Shown here: positions 6,194-11,438 of the stretch, piece after piece | How the letters are laid out: every line of letters starts with the position of its first letter | Numbering within the stretch: the first letter of the stretch is position 1 | Source: CAZFYZ01 sp964523735 | GTDB taxonomy: Bacteria; Armatimonadota; UBA5829 | Direction of reading: 5' to 3' | NCBI GenBank assembly: GCA_964523735.1 | Contig: CAZFYZ010000117.1 | Coordinates: 1-11,438 of the forward strand | Length of the DNA: 11,438 nt | Notes under the pieces: generated by a model | Told to the model about the DNA's origin: nothing | Database searches by the model: none | What the model saw: the letters and a program-made list of their open reading frames with translations, nothing else | Translations under genes and position numbers: made by a program

Positions 6194-6214
6194 CCGAGGC
6201 ACCACGCGCCTCGG
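6194..6214. terminator. Second terminator-like hairpin, for the PEP-CTERM gene
   Basis: CCGAGGC (6194-6200) and GCCTCGG (6208-6214) form a 7-bp stem with a 7-base loop, 14 bases beyond the minus-strand PEP-CTERM stop. With the nested hairpin next to it, each convergent gene appears to have its own terminator. Confidence 0.5.
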
Positions 6215-6227
6215 ACCCTCTGCTAGA

Positions 6228-7253
6228 TCATCTGCCCGCACGCCTGAGACGCCCGAATGTGGCAAGTGCCGATATCCCGCCCAGCAGGGCGACAAAGGCG
6301 GATGGTTCCGGCACAGGCGTGAACTGGCGATAGAAGATGTTGTCGTTGTAGTCCGAGTGGATCTGCTTGGAGATGAACCGCCCGTAGTGAGTCATCGCCC
6401 TCCCAAGCCCAATGTCCGCGTTCGGAGCCAGTATTACCCCATAGAACGTGCTGTTGTCGCTGAAGGAGACATCCGTCCCCAGGAATCGAAACAGCGCCAC
6501 ACTCTCAACATTCGGGTCCGCCGATCCAACGAAGCTACTGTTGCCGTTGAAGCTCAAGTCCTGGGAATTTGGATCCGTGTCACCGGTGACCTGAATAACA
6601 GTCCCAGGCACTGTGTAGACCCGGAAGTTCTGGCCGGTGTTGAAGCGCCTGAACGTGTATGTTCCCGCAGCGAGGTAGATCGTAGCGCCATCCTGTACCT
6701 GCAGATCGCGATAAGCTCCTGGTGCAAGAGCGAGACCCCCGTTGTAGGTCGTGCCACTCGACACTGTGATGTCGCTGGTGCCTGCCACAAACGATGGGTC
6801 AAAGAGCTGAGGGAACGGATCGAAGATCGGCGCATCGAACGCGGCCACAGTTCCGTTGATCACTCCGGGTTGGGCCCACCCATTGCCCATCTTCGCTGCG
6901 TCCCTTCCGTCGAAGTACACGTCGTATACGACAGCTTCGATTCCCAGTCGTATCGAATCGCCAACCAACTGGGTCCCCGGAGACATGATGAACCGGCCGT
7001 TCTCTCCGACATTGATCATCGCAGTGGAGTTGCCGAAGTTGCCATCGGCCCGGTTCACGCCGACGTTCCCACCCGACACCAGACCGGTGCCTTCTGTGTT
7101 CCCGCCTTTGAAAGACAAGGGGGCCGTACTATCAGACAGTCCTGCCCCAGTTGCGAACAGAACATAGGAGTCCAGGTTAGTGCTGGGGGCGGCGAACGCT
7201 GCAACGGCAGTGAGGCTAACCATCACCATCAAGAGGAATGCGGTCGTTTTCAA
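6228..7253 (-). CDS. Exported PEP-CTERM surface-anchored protein
   Basis: The 341-residue product has a signal peptide (MKTTAFLLMVMVSLTAVAAF, cleavage near residue 22) and a PEP-CTERM sorting signal at the end. That signal consists of PVPEPS (313-318), the hydrophobic segment FVALLGGISALATF (320-333... near residues 320-334) and a basic tail, RLRRAGR. PEP-CTERM proteins are processed by an exosortase (EpsH/XrtA type) and displayed on the surface or in the matrix; no exosortase is in this window. The body is rich in Gly, Asn, Asp and Thr, with repeated short beta-strand-like stretches (SGTTYNGGLALAPGAYRDLQ, GVILAPNADIGLG), suggesting a beta-helix or beta-sandwich. The start is a TTG at 7253; GGAG lies 8 bases upstream, and starting there gives a complete signal peptide. 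The function of the body is unknown. Confidence 0.85.
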   Translation of the reverse strand: MKTTAFLLMVMVSLTAVAAFAAPSTNLDSYVLFATGAGLSDSTAPLSFKGGNTEGTGLVSGGNVGVNRADGNFGNSTAMINVGENGRFIMSPGTQLVGDSIRLGIEAVVYDVYFDGRDAAKMGNGWAQPGVINGTVAAFDAPIFDPFPQLFDPSFVAGTSDITVSSGTTYNGGLALAPGAYRDLQVQDGATIYLAAGTYTFRRFNTGQNFRVYTVPGTVIQVTGDTDPNSQDLSFNGNSSFVGSADPNVESVALFRFLGTDVSFSDNSTFYGVILAPNADIGLGRAMTHYGRFISKQIHSDYNDNIFYRQFTPVPEPSAFVALLGGISALATFGRLRRAGR

Positions 7254-7346
7254 GGGATCTTCTCCTTCCTCCTCTCGCGGCTTTCTTGGGGTAGCCGTCT
7301 AGAGAGGATACGTCGCGCATTGGTACGTCAGCATTGTACTAGTTGC

Positions 7347-7375
7347 AATATATCCCGCGTTTTTACTGTTGTCAA
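7347..7375 (-). promoter_or_regulatory. Strong sigma70-type promoter of the PEP-CTERM gene
   Basis: On the minus strand TTGACA (7375-7370) is followed after 17 bases by TATATT (7352-7347). The -35 is perfect and the -10 has 5 of 6 matches. Transcription would start near 7340, about 87 bases before the TTG start codon. This separates the gene from the flavodiiron gene upstream. Confidence 0.75.
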
Positions 7376-7469
7376 GTGGATGTTGAGCCCATCTCGCGAG
7401 AACTCCACGCCGGTGTGACAAGCGCGACGGAGGCGGCAGGAGGTCGCTCCGGATGCAGGGGGCTGAGTC

Positions 7470-8657
7470 TTAGCCGATCACAGCTTTCCCAATCTTTCCG
7501 CCAAGCTCCACGCAGGCCGCCATGTCCTGCGCCGTCGGCACATAGTTGACTCTCAGGCCTTCGTCAAGAACCTCGAACTTTATCTCCTCAAAGACCGCGT
7601 TGATCTGCTTCACAGCCTCCCCACCCCAACCGTAGCTTCCGAATGCGGCGGCGATCCTCGGCGCTGGGCGGAGGCCTTTCATGTAGGTAAGCAGATCGGC
7701 CATCCGAGGCAGCATGTTGTTGTTGAGGGTCGATGAGCCGAGGACGACGGCCTTGGAGTCCAGCAACTCCGTCATCACATCGCTGCGGTGGGTGGATGCG
7801 AGGTTCATGAGCTGGACGCTGACGCCGGTCCCCTGAATGCCGTCGGCGACCGCGCGAGCCATAAGCTCGGTGCTGTGCCACATGGTGTCGTAGACGACTA
7901 GCGCTTTGTTGCTGGTCTCCTGCCGGCTCCAGCGATCCCAAGCCTCGATGATTTTCCCTGGATTGGACCGCCAGACGACGCCGTGGTCCGGGGCGATCAT
8001 GTCGAACTCGATCCCCATCTCCCTTACGCTCGCCAGCAGCTTCTGCACGAGTGCGGAGTAAGGCAGCAGGATATTGGCGTAGTACTTCGCGGACTCACGC
8101 ATCAGCTTGGACTGATCAACCTCGTCGTCAAATCTCTCCGATGTCGCCCAGTGCTGGCCGAACCCGTCCTGCGAGATCAGCAGCTTATCCTCGGGAATAT
8201 AGCTGATCATACTGTCCGGCCAGTGGAGCATCCGGGTCTCGATGAACTGCACCGTCTTCTTCCCAAGCGAGATGCTATCGCCGGTCTTCACGACCTCGTA
8301 AGGCCAGTCCTCCCTGTGGAAATGCGCCAGCAGTGCCTTCTTGCCTTGAGCCGAGCAGATGATCTTCTCCGGCTTCACGGCCTCGACTATCTCAGGCAGC
8401 GCACCTGTGTGATCCAGCTCGACATGGTTCACAATGATATAGTCGATCTTTCCGGGCTCGACGACCTGGCTGATGTGCTTCAGCAGGTCGTCCTTGAACG
8501 GCTTCTTGACCGTGTCGAAGAGCGCGATCTTCTCATCGAGCACCAGAAAGGCGTTATATGTGCTCCCGGACGGCGTGGAATAGCCGTGGAAGTCCCTCAC
8601 GCACCAATCGATAGCTCCAACCCAGTAGATTCCGTTCTTGACTTCCGTTGATTCCAT
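7470..8657 (-). CDS. fprA: Flavodiiron protein (FprA-type A-type flavoprotein, O2/NO reductase)
   Basis: The 395-residue product is a two-domain flavodiiron protein: an N-terminal metallo-beta-lactamase-like diiron domain and a C-terminal flavodoxin domain from about residue 250. All six diiron ligands are present with the exact family spacing: H78-x-E80-x-D82, then 62 residues, H145, 18 residues, D164, 60 residues, H225. The flavodoxin part shows VVYDTMWHSTELMA (254-267), VLGSSTLNNNMLP (305-317) and AFGSYGWGG (338-346), which surround FMN. The protein reduces O2 to water, or NO to N2O, in the cytoplasm, with electrons usually from rubredoxin; no separate rubredoxin gene is here. There is no C-terminal rubredoxin or flavin-reductase fusion, so it is the simple class A. 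The start follows an AGAGG site 9 bases upstream. It lies 14 bases after the tail-collar gene, so cotranscription is likely. Confidence 0.95.
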   Translation of the reverse strand: MESTEVKNGIYWVGAIDWCVRDFHGYSTPSGSTYNAFLVLDEKIALFDTVKKPFKDDLLKHISQVVEPGKIDYIIVNHVELDHTGALPEIVEAVKPEKIICSAQGKKALLAHFHREDWPYEVVKTGDSISLGKKTVQFIETRMLHWPDSMISYIPEDKLLISQDGFGQHWATSERFDDEVDQSKLMRESAKYYANILLPYSALVQKLLASVREMGIEFDMIAPDHGVVWRSNPGKIIEAWDRWSRQETSNKALVVYDTMWHSTELMARAVADGIQGTGVSVQLMNLASTHRSDVMTELLDSKAVVLGSSTLNNNMLPRMADLLTYMKGLRPAPRIAAAFGSYGWGGEAVKQINAVFEEIKFEVLDEGLRVNYVPTAQDMAACVELGGKIGKAVIG

Positions 8658-8671
8658 TCAGTAAGACCTCT

Positions 8672-9334
8672 CTATGACCGCTGCGGGAAAACGCCCTCAA
8701 CGGCGATGCAGAAGTTGAGCGACAGGTAGGGAGGCATGTTATTGTGCGCCTGGCCGCCGCCAGCCATTCCGACAGCGTTACCTGACATAGTGACATCCGG
8801 CGATTGGCTGCTGTAAACAGCGTCCTGTCCCATCGCCTCGCGGGCAAGCACATTGCCTCCTGGGCCCCTCTGGTTTGCCTGCGCCGACGAAGCTGAGGCC
8901 GCGTGAGTATGCGCCGGCATCTGGGTCTGGGTCAGCGTGACCGTCTCCGATCCCCCCTGCTCACCTTGCGTGTGAGTTCCACTCAGGCAAAGGGGAAATC
9001 TGCCATTCAGGTTGGGTAGCGCAAAATTAGTCGTACCGTTACCGCCGTACTGCGTCCCCAGCAGCGAGTATAGAGCCGAATACTGAGATATCGCCAGCAG
9101 CCGCCCGTCGCACGGCATCCATCCATAGGGTGTGAAGTTGAACGCGAACATGGCGATCTCGCCCAAGTATGGGTCCATCCCAGCGGGGGCCACTGGACCG
9201 TCCGCTGCCCCTGCCTGGCCTGCCACGAGTCCTGCTCCAGCCGCGGCCGCAGCAACGCCCATCGAGCGGAGAAAACCACGCCTGTTCACGGGGGCCGGTT
9301 TCTCAGTCTGAACTGACTTCTTCTCTTCGTCCAT
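8672..9334 (-). CDS. Tat-exported phage tail-collar (Mdp-type) protein
   Basis: The 220-residue product starts with a twin-arginine signal: NRRGFLRSMG (17-26), an Ala/Gly-rich hydrophobic stretch (27-40) and a likely cleavage site near AGA-AD (41-45). The mature part is a phage tail-collar domain of the microcystin-dependent-protein type. It contains GEIAMFAFNFTPYGWMPCDG (58-77), the LLGTQYGGNGTTNFALPNLN segment (91-110), the ETVTLTQTQMPAHTHA segment (130-145) and a C-terminal PPYLSLNFCIAVEGVFP (201-217). These domains sit in short phage tail fibres, but also in bacterial proteins with no phage context. I chose the ATG at 9334: GGAG lies 7 bases ahead and just after the previous stop. The longer frame from 9367 would overlap the upstream gene. 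It lies between the tail-fibre-like gene (17-base gap) and fprA. No other phage gene is in the window. Confidence 0.85.
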   Translation of the reverse strand: MDEEKKSVQTEKPAPVNRRGFLRSMGVAAAAAGAGLVAGQAGAADGPVAPAGMDPYLGEIAMFAFNFTPYGWMPCDGRLLAISQYSALYSLLGTQYGGNGTTNFALPNLNGRFPLCLSGTHTQGEQGGSETVTLTQTQMPAHTHAASASSAQANQRGPGGNVLAREAMGQDAVYSSQSPDVTMSGNAVGMAGGGQAHNNMPPYLSLNFCIAVEGVFPQRS

Positions 9335-9351
9335 CGCCATTCTCCTCTCGT

Positions 9352-10038
9352 CTACCACTGCCGCCATTTCGACACGCCATCGCTGTAGAGTCGATACGCC
9401 GCCCCGCCGCCGTCGCCGAAGGTAATAGAAAGCGAAGCCTGGCTGGTGTTGATCGTATCGCCTGGAGCCGGGATTATGATGATGCTGTATGCAGCCGCAT
9501 TGCCGCGCTCATGCGAGATCACCAGGACCTTGCCCTCAACGACAGTACTGGCGGGCGGAAGCGTGATTGCTACCGGCCCTCCCGACACATCGACGCCTAG
9601 CAGCGTGTCCGAAGCTAGTGCAGCCGTACTCGATGTCACCACCCTGCGAGGAAGAACTAATCCTGCCGCGGGAGACGTCAGCGTCGCCAGGGCATAGGGT
9701 ACGGCTGTGAGTTCCGTCCGGGGAACCAGCCGTGTCCCATCTACAACCGTCTGCAGCCACAGCCGCTGACCGTTGAATGGCGCAGAACCGAAGTCCAGCA
9801 GAACCGTGAAGAGGCCATTGGTGACGCTCACACCTGTCAGTGAAACGTTGCTCCCCACCTGATTCCCCATCTCCGCCGCATCGTGCAGACTGAGAACCAG
9901 ATCATGAGAACCCGCCAAAGGTACTCCGGAAGCGTCTGTCAGCTTGCCCTGATAGGTGAACGCCGTACCCGCCGGCGCTGAGAACACAGGGGCATTGGCC
10001 AGACACAGCAACACGCAGACGAATACCACCTTACGCAT
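9352..10038 (-). CDS. Exported protein with TYQGKL N-terminal domain and tail-fibre-like C-terminus
   Basis: The 228-residue product has a signal peptide (MRKVVFVCVLLCLANAPVFS, cleavage near residue 20-22). The mature N-terminus, GTAFTYQGKLTDASGVPLAG (24-43), with VTNGLFTVLLDFG and ELTAVPYALA, is a beta-rich domain common in exported proteins of environmental bacteria. From about residue 142 the pattern changes to GGPVAITLPPAS (153-164), GKVLVISHERGNAAAYSIII (169-188), PAPGDTINTSQASLSITF and LYSDGVSKWRQW at the end. This order resembles phage tail-fibre and tail-spike C-terminal repeats. I infer an extracellular fibre-like protein. The start is preceded by GGGGAG, 7 bases upstream. It is first in a tight gene set with the collar protein and fprA. 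The function is unknown; the tail-fibre likeness is read from motifs only. Confidence 0.75.
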   Translation of the reverse strand: MRKVVFVCVLLCLANAPVFSAPAGTAFTYQGKLTDASGVPLAGSHDLVLSLHDAAEMGNQVGSNVSLTGVSVTNGLFTVLLDFGSAPFNGQRLWLQTVVDGTRLVPRTELTAVPYALATLTSPAAGLVLPRRVVTSSTAALASDTLLGVDVSGGPVAITLPPASTVVEGKVLVISHERGNAAAYSIIIIPAPGDTINTSQASLSITFGDGGGAAYRLYSDGVSKWRQW

Positions 10039-10069
10039 AGCAGAACTCCCCTTTCCTCCGTACGAACAA

Positions 10070-10100
10070 GGAACCGGCCCCTGTTACCGAGGCCGGTTCC
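10070..10100. terminator. Perfect hairpin in the leader of the tail-fibre/collar/fprA operon
   Basis: GGAACCGGCC (10070-10079) and GGCCGGTTCC (10091-10100) form a 10-bp perfect stem with an 11-base loop. On the minus strand it is followed by TTGTTCGT and then the ribosome site of the tail-fibre-like gene. It may terminate rubrerythrin readthrough about 100 bases after that stop, or act as an attenuator of the operon. Confidence 0.5.
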
Positions 10101-10157
10101 ACCACCTTCAAAACACAGGTAGCCAGGATAGCCTGAGCCGAGCCTGCTTACAGACTC

Positions 10158-10185
10158 AGTGTAGCACAGATACGCGCCTTGTCAA
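10158..10185 (-). promoter_or_regulatory. Probable promoter of the tail-fibre/collar/fprA operon
   Basis: On the minus strand TTGACA (10185-10180) is followed after 16 bases by TACACT (10163-10158), 4 of 6 matches to the -10 consensus. The leader would be about 110 bases and contains the 10070-10100 hairpin. A 9-bp direct repeat, AGCCTGAGC (10130-10138 and 10192-10200), flanks the promoter. Confidence 0.55.
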
Positions 10186-10201
10186 GGCTCCAGCCTGAGC
10201 T

Positions 10202-10777
10202 TTACCAGTTGATCCCCAGCAGCTCGAAGTGGGCCTGCGGATGCGCACAAGCCGGGCAAGCCCCAGGAGCCTCTGCTCCTTCATGGGTATAGCCGCAGTT
10301 CCTGCAGCGCCAGGTCGTTCCCTCCGCACGCTTGAACACGCGCCCAGCCTCGATGTTGTCCGCGAAGTCCGCATAGCGCTTACCGTGGAACTTCTCGGCC
10401 ACCGCTATTCTCTCGAAAAGCAAGGCCGTTCCCTCAAAGCCTTCTTCGCGGGCGATCTTGGCAAATTCCGGGTAGATCATTCCCCACTCCTCGCCCTCAC
10501 CGGCAGCGGCCGCGCGCAGGTTCTCGAGCGTAGTGCCGACTACACCGGCCGGAAATGTCGCTACAACCTCGACGCCTCCACCCTGCAGGAGACTAAAGAA
10601 GCGCTTCGCGTGCTCCTTCTCCTGATTGGCAGTCTCTTCAAAGACAGCGGCTATCTGCTCATAGCCCTCTTTCTTCGCCTTGCTGGCGAAGTAAGTGTAA
10701 CGATTGCGGGCTTGCGATTCGCCCGCGAATGCGGCCAGTAGATTCTTCTCGGTTGCTGATCCTTTGAGATCCGACAT
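10202..10777 (-). CDS. rbr: Rubrerythrin
   Basis: The 191-residue product is a full-length rubrerythrin, a cytoplasmic NADH-linked peroxidase of anaerobes that reduces H2O2. The ferritin-like domain keeps the diiron ligands at the positions known for the Desulfovibrio protein: Glu20, Glu53 and His56 (EKEH), Glu94, Glu97, Glu128 and His131 (EKFH). The C-terminal rubredoxin-like domain has two Cys pairs, C158-x-x-C161 and C174-x-x-C177, for the Fe(SCys)4 centre. GGAGG lies 4-5 bases before the ATG. It lies just downstream of a possible 30-codon ORF and upstream of a separate promoter for the fprA operon, so the peroxide and oxygen functions are neighbours but may be controlled separately. Confidence 0.97.
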   Translation of the reverse strand: MSDLKGSATEKNLLAAFAGESQARNRYTYFASKAKKEGYEQIAAVFEETANQEKEHAKRFFSLLQGGGVEVVATFPAGVVGTTLENLRAAAAGEGEEWGMIYPEFAKIAREEGFEGTALLFERIAVAEKFHGKRYADFADNIEAGRVFKRAEGTTWRCRNCGYTHEGAEAPGACPACAHPQAHFELLGINW

Positions 10778-10792
10778 GTTTCCTCCAGCTAA

Positions 10793-10885
10793 TCAAGGTC
10801 CGTGGCTGCCATACGGGAAGCCTAAGCGTCCCGACAACATAAACAACCACAGCCATATTCCCAAACTCAGCAGTATCGTAAACAT
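10793..10885 (-). CDS. Possible 30-residue single-span membrane peptide upstream of rubrerythrin
   Basis: An ATG at 10885 opens a 30-codon frame that ends in TGA at 10793, 15 bases before the rubrerythrin start and just ahead of its ribosome site. The peptide begins MFTILLSLGIWLWLFML, a hydrophobic run long enough to cross a membrane, and ends in a polar tail, SGRLGFPYGSHGP. A GGGGGG stretch about 11 bases upstream is a poor ribosome site. I do not recognise the sequence. The spacing and the clear membrane segment support a real small gene in an operon with rbr, but a chance ORF is possible at this length. Confidence 0.4.
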   Translation of the reverse strand: MFTILLSLGIWLWLFMLSGRLGFPYGSHGP

Positions 10886-10903
10886 TGGCCGGTTGCCCCC
10901 CTC

Positions 10904-10944
10904 ATTCCTTCCTCTCAGGGCGGCAGACCCTAGCCTGAAGGAAT
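10904..10944 (-). promoter_or_regulatory. Symmetric stem-loop upstream of the rubrerythrin transcription unit
   Basis: ATTCCTTC (10904-10911) and GAAGGAAT (10937-10944) pair perfectly. Inside, after 5 unpaired bases on each side, AGGG (10917-10920) pairs with CCCT (10928-10931) around a 7-base loop. An alternative inner pairing is TCAGG with CCTGA. It lies in the divergent spacer between rubrerythrin and the LuxR-type gene. I found no convincing promoter for either gene here, so it could be a leader structure or an operator. Confidence 0.35.
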
Positions 10945-11022
10945 ACTGTGAAAACTACTGCTCAAGTGCCTGCGGTTAGTGGAATGAATAATTGAGCGGC
11001 GAGCAGGGAAAGGAGAAAGTAT

Positions 11023-11283
11023 ATGGCGGCTATCGGACTTCCGAACGTCCACGAGGATCGCTCTATACGTTTGACAAAGCGTGAGCTCGAGGTGCTGTCT
11101 CTCGTCATTGAGGGGAGATCCAGCAAGGACGTGGCGGACGCTCTTTACGTCAGCAAGCGGACCGTGGACTTCCACTTGGCCAACATATATGACAAGCTCC
11201 AGGTGTCTAATCGCGTGCAGGCTTTCCGGCGGGCCACCAGGTTGGGACTCATCCCTTTGGAGGCTACATTGGCGGGAAGCTAG
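11023..11283 (+). CDS. LuxR-type HTH regulator without receiver domain
   Basis: The 86-residue protein is essentially one LuxR/GerE DNA-binding domain. LTKRELEVLSLVIEGRSSKD (17-36) is the conserved first helices, and VSKRTVDFHLANIYDKLQVS (43-62) contains the recognition helix. It has no receiver, autoinducer-binding or membrane part, so it is an orphan HTH-only member like GerE, which acts as a dimer on DNA. GGAG lies 7 bases before the ATG. It is divergent from the rubrerythrin gene across a 137- to 245-base spacer, so rubrerythrin or its own promoter are natural target candidates; this is inference from position. A strong hairpin closes the gene, so it is transcribed alone. Confidence 0.9.
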   Translation: MAAIGLPNVHEDRSIRLTKRELEVLSLVIEGRSSKDVADALYVSKRTVDFHLANIYDKLQVSNRVQAFRRATRLGLIPLEATLAGS

Positions 11284-11311
11284 CGGTAGACAGCTAGCCC
11301 AGTCTCGTAGG

Positions 11312-11346
11312 TGCGGCGCCCCAAGAGTCCAACTCGGGGCGCCGCA
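11312..11346. terminator. Strong bidirectional terminator-like hairpin
   Basis: TGCGGCGCCCC (11312-11322) pairs perfectly with GGGGCGCCGCA (11336-11346). After a 2-base bulge, GAGT (11325-11328) pairs with ACTC (11332-11335) around a 3-base loop. It lies 28 bases after the LuxR-type stop and 24 bases from the convergent stop at 11371. No T-run is present. Confidence 0.65.
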
Positions 11347-11370
11347 TCGCAAGTAACCGGCATTCGACCC

Positions 11371-11438
11371 CTAATCAAGCACTTCCACCATACTCATCGT
11401 GCCGCCGCCTATGGCTAACAGCTTGGACCCGTCATCGC
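11371..11438 (-). CDS. C-terminal end of a possible beta-propeller protein (5' part outside window)
   Basis: A minus-strand frame enters from the window edge and ends in TAG at 11373-11371. The 21 residues visible include DGSKLLAIGGGTMSMVEVLD at the end. The D-G-S-K-L-L-A-I-G pattern followed by a short strand ending V-E-V-L-D is typical of the last blade of WD40-, YncE- or lactonase-like beta-propellers. The stretch is short and could fit other families. It is convergent with the LuxR-type gene, with a hairpin in between. Confidence 0.5.
   Translation of the reverse strand, partial: DDGSKLLAIGGGTMSMVEVLD

Noticed and set aside
6357..7418. 353-codon plus-strand ORF opposite the PEP-CTERM gene
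   Set aside because: It is longer than the gene it faces, but its product is Arg/His/Cys/Ser-rich with no domain, and it runs across the promoter of the PEP-CTERM gene. The opposite frame has a signal peptide, a sorting signal, a ribosome site and a promoter.
7424..7455. Possible terminator downstream of fprA (GCGAC/GTCGC and CGGAG/CTCCG)
   Set aside because: The two 5-bp stems compete, have long loops and no T-run; too weak to call.
7983..8651. 222-codon plus-strand ORF opposite fprA
   Set aside because: It lies wholly antisense to a protein with all six family ligands correctly spaced. The Leu/Arg/Asp-rich product is a codon-bias shadow.
8672..10038. Prophage or tailocin remnant
   Set aside because: Only fibre-like and collar-like modules are present, both with export signals, in an operon with a metabolic gene and with no structural, lysis or integration genes.
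10229..10741. 170-codon plus-strand ORF opposite rubrerythrin
   Set aside because: Antisense to an unmistakable rubrerythrin and without a ribosome site or domain.
10960..11000. Promoters for rubrerythrin (-) and the LuxR-type gene (+)
   Set aside because: TTGAGC on the minus strand has no -10 at a usable distance, and AATAAT (10987-10992) on the plus strand has no -35. I could not support either.

Overview
The window looks like a chromosomal segment of a moderately GC-rich, probably uncultured bacterium with two membranes or an otherwise elaborate cell surface. A PEP-CTERM surface protein, several exported proteins and a Tat substrate point to an Armatimonadota- or Planctomycetota-like genome, but no marker gene is present and this placement is weak. 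A canonical flavodiiron protein and a canonical rubrerythrin suggest an anaerobe or microaerophile that detoxifies O2 and peroxide. I see no rRNA, tRNA, CRISPR array, insertion sequence or integrase.

Layout, left to right. At 1-504 (-) is the N-terminal part of a sugar phosphate isomerase/epimerase-type TIM-barrel protein, divergent from a small nitroreductase at 716-1213 (+). A hairpin at 1228-1264 separates this from a secreted Ig-like plus PsbP-like protein, 1277-2284 (-). That gene is divergent from a KGG-repeat stress protein at 2464-2655 (+), which has an almost textbook SigB-class promoter (GTTTAA, 14 bp, GGGTAA). A hairpin-rich convergent spacer (2656-2888) leads to an NAD-type glutamate dehydrogenase, 2889-4157 (-), which has a strong promoter and an attenuator-like leader. 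Back to back with it is a membrane-anchored SurA/PpiD-like protein with a degenerate parvulin domain and a TPR-like tail, 4536-6122 (+). Convergent to that is a PEP-CTERM protein, 6228-7253 (-), with a TTG start and its own strong promoter.

From 10885 down to 7470 (-) comes the most interesting block: a possible 30-residue membrane peptide, rubrerythrin, an exported protein with a phage tail-fibre-like C-terminus, a Tat-exported phage tail-collar (Mdp-type) protein, and the flavodiiron protein. The last three have intergenic gaps of only 17 and 14 bases, so they are probably cotranscribed, joining tail-derived exported proteins to an oxygen reductase. A LuxR-type HTH-only regulator at 11023-11283 (+) is divergent from this block. 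The window ends in the C-terminus of a possible beta-propeller gene (-).

Together the genes suggest an envelope and redox-stress neighbourhood rather than a single pathway. No complete novel defence or mobile system is visible. The unusual points are the tail-fibre/collar/flavodiiron operon, the SigB-type promoter, and the structured leaders of gdhA and of the rubrerythrin operon.
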